DNA of 64,000 nucleotides from Chrysogorgia sp. JL179-B06 (taxonomy: Eukaryota > Cnidaria > Anthozoa > Scleralcyonacea > Chrysogorgiidae): positions 2,954,001-3,018,000 of the forward strand of contig JAYKKM010000147.1 of NCBI GenBank assembly GCA_035772405.1, in the 5' to 3' direction. Below the pieces are notes generated by a model, which was not told the origin of the DNA, did not search any database, and worked only from the letters and a program-made list of their open reading frames with translations. Positions within the stretch are counted from its first letter, which is position 1. Every line of letters starts with the position of its first letter. A program made the translations under genes and the position numbers. Of the stretch, positions 62,806-64,000 are shown piece by piece.

Positions 62806-63909
62806 ATGGAACTCGGTGTGGAGACAGAGCAAGGGTTGCGAGACATCTATTATAATCCTAAGACAGGGTACAGTGGTGCAGAGAGGTTGTATCAAAGTGC
62901 GTTAGGGGACGGATTGAAAGTAACTAGAAAAACAGTGAAAGAATGGTTGACCACGCAGGACACTTACACTAGGTACAAACCCATTGTGAGAAGACATAAA
63001 TTCCGTGCTACCTTCGTCGGGTTTCTTGGTGAAGAGCTCCAAATGGACTTAGTGGACATGAGTAAGTACTCAAAACAGAATGGCGGTTATTATTGGATAC
63101 TAACAGGCATTGAAATATTGAGTAGATACGCTTTTGGCATTGCGGTTTATAGAAAAGACACTAAGAACATGACTAAGGCTGTTGGAAAGTTGTTGAGTGA
63201 CTTTAAAGATTGGTTTGGGACCACACCTAAGTTAGCGCAATTTGATGATGGACTTGAGTTCTACAACGTTGGTGTGAAAAGTTTGCTGAAAAAACATGGT
63301 GTTGAATATTTCAGCACTAAGAGCGATAAAAAGGCTGCTGTTGTCGAGCGTTTCAATAGAAGTCTCAAGAGTATTATGTGGAAGTACTTTTACACCTGCG
63401 GAACGTACAAGTGGATCGACGTTCTTGATCAGTTTGTGGACAATTACAATAGCAATATGAATCGAAGTATTATGATGAAGCCAAAGGATGTCGATAAGTC
63501 AAATGAAGGTGAAGTTTGGACCACTTTGTTTGGTCACCAATTCGCAGACAACCCATTGCCAAAGTTTAGAGTTGGTCAATCAGTGAGAATTAGTAAGTAC
63601 AAGAGCGTGTTCACAAAGGGCTACGAAGCCAACTTCACTGAGGAGCTGTTTAAAGTGGTGAAAGTTATTCGTGGTGACCCTAATGTGTATGAAATTGAGG
63701 ACATAAGTGGTGAACAGATTATTGGTAAGTTTTATGAACAGGAGTTATCGCTGGTCAATAAGAAACATGGTGACGATGTGTATAGAGTCGAAAAGGTGTT
63801 GAAAAGAAAGAAAGTCAGAGGGAAGAAGATGGCGTTGGTTAAATGGTTAGGTTACGAAAGCAAACATAATTCGTGGATACCAGAAAGCGATATTCAAAAT
63901 GTGAGCTAA
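62806..63909 (+). CDS. Retroviral-type DDE integrase with chromodomain
   Basis: 367 residues from the ATG at 62806. The catalytic core carries D (MDLVDM, ~81), D (FDDGLEF, ~147) and E (VVERFNRSLK, ~181), i.e. a D,D,35E arrangement. An SH3-like segment follows (FRVGQSVRISKYKSVFTKGYEANF), and residues ~323-365 are a chromodomain (YRVEKVLKRKK ... ALVKWLGYESKHNSWIPESDI) that could steer insertion to marked chromatin. This is the standard integrase of Maverick/Polinton and adintovirus-type elements, which use it to insert with short target duplications. The core looks intact. Confidence 0.9.
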   Translation: MELGVETEQGLRDIYYNPKTGYSGAERLYQSALGDGLKVTRKTVKEWLTTQDTYTRYKPIVRRHKFRATFVGFLGEELQMDLVDMSKYSKQNGGYYWILTGIEILSRYAFGIAVYRKDTKNMTKAVGKLLSDFKDWFGTTPKLAQFDDGLEFYNVGVKSLLKKHGVEYFSTKSDKKAAVVERFNRSLKSIMWKYFYTCGTYKWIDVLDQFVDNYNSNMNRSIMMKPKDVDKSNEGEVWTTLFGHQFADNPLPKFRVGQSVRISKYKSVFTKGYEANFTEELFKVVKVIRGDPNVYEIEDISGEQIIGKFYEQELSLVNKKHGDDVYRVEKVLKRKKVRGKKMALVKWLGYESKHNSWIPESDIQNVS

Positions 63910-63915
63910 TGTAAT

Positions 63916-64000
63916 ATGGCTGAAGGTGGGGAAGGTTACGACGACTTTGAGATGGAGAGCTTTAGTGAGTACAACGACGTCACTGATGAGCAATTAGAAG
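63916..64000 (+). CDS. Acidic protein, truncated by window edge
   Basis: Starts with ATG 6 bp after the integrase stop. The 28 visible residues (MAEGGEGYDDFEMESFSEYN then DVTDEQLE) are strongly acidic. The continuation lies outside the window, so function is unknown. Confidence 0.5.
   Translation, partial: MAEGGEGYDDFEMESFSEYNDVTDEQLE

Overview
This is a window of animal nuclear DNA, probably from a cnidarian or another soft-bodied marine invertebrate. The clues are a split, intron-rich host gene for a collagen-TNF ligand, AT-rich introns full of MITEs, tRNA-derived SINEs, CR1-like LINEs, a Penelope-like remnant and BEL/Pao pieces, and at the right a gene-dense Maverick/Polinton-like viral element. 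I recognise no bacterial operon, rRNA or CRISPR array. The species call is inference.

Left half (1-24.3 kb, + strand): seven exons, six with matching phases, of a membrane TNF-family ligand with a Gly-X-Y collagen stalk (ectodysplasin-like layout). The 5' end lies left of the window and the gene ends at 24286 with a TNF homology domain. Its introns hold CAGT...ACTG MITEs flanked by TA, a TTAA-flanked piggyBac-like MITE inside a minisatellite, two copies of a MITE with a telomere-like core, a 21-bp satellite (3.56-4.84 kb), a decayed CR1-like LINE with CCCH zinc-finger ORF1, SINEs and other minisatellites.

Middle (24.3-51.6 kb): no intact host gene recognised. There is a series of fold-back elements, one split by a pogo/Tigger-like MITE. 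A second 21-bp satellite follows in three blocks (33.9-35.3 +, 36.9-38.7 -, 40.9-49.9 +); the last has about 430 units and higher-order structure. The blocks flank two halves of one BEL/Pao retrotransposon in permuted order. Both broken ends carry the same 10-bp word. A LINE with a 5' inversion and a second SINE copy sit between. A RecQ-like helicase exon fragment is at 50.3 kb.

Right (51.6-64 kb, continuing past the edge): a compact Polinton/adintovirus-like element. It has protein-primed-type DNA polymerase B (broken twice), a zinc-ribbon protein resembling the poxvirus-type late transcription factor VLTF3, three small membrane proteins, a U1-type zinc-finger protein, thymidine kinase, a BRO-N/VRR-NUC/C2H2 fusion, a small Arg-rich protein, a candidate N-myristoylated protein, a protein with a phage-tail-fibre-like N-terminal motif, two proteins of unknown function beside a 24-bp divergent promoter, and a DDE integrase with C-terminal chromodomain. 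Several genes share a TATAGTA-type motif just before the start codon, and hairpins lie after the polymerase and between the convergent TK and BRO genes. Together they suggest replication, nucleotide supply, transcription, virion and integration modules. Major capsid protein, packaging ATPase and protease are not identified; they may lie beyond 64000 or among the unknowns.
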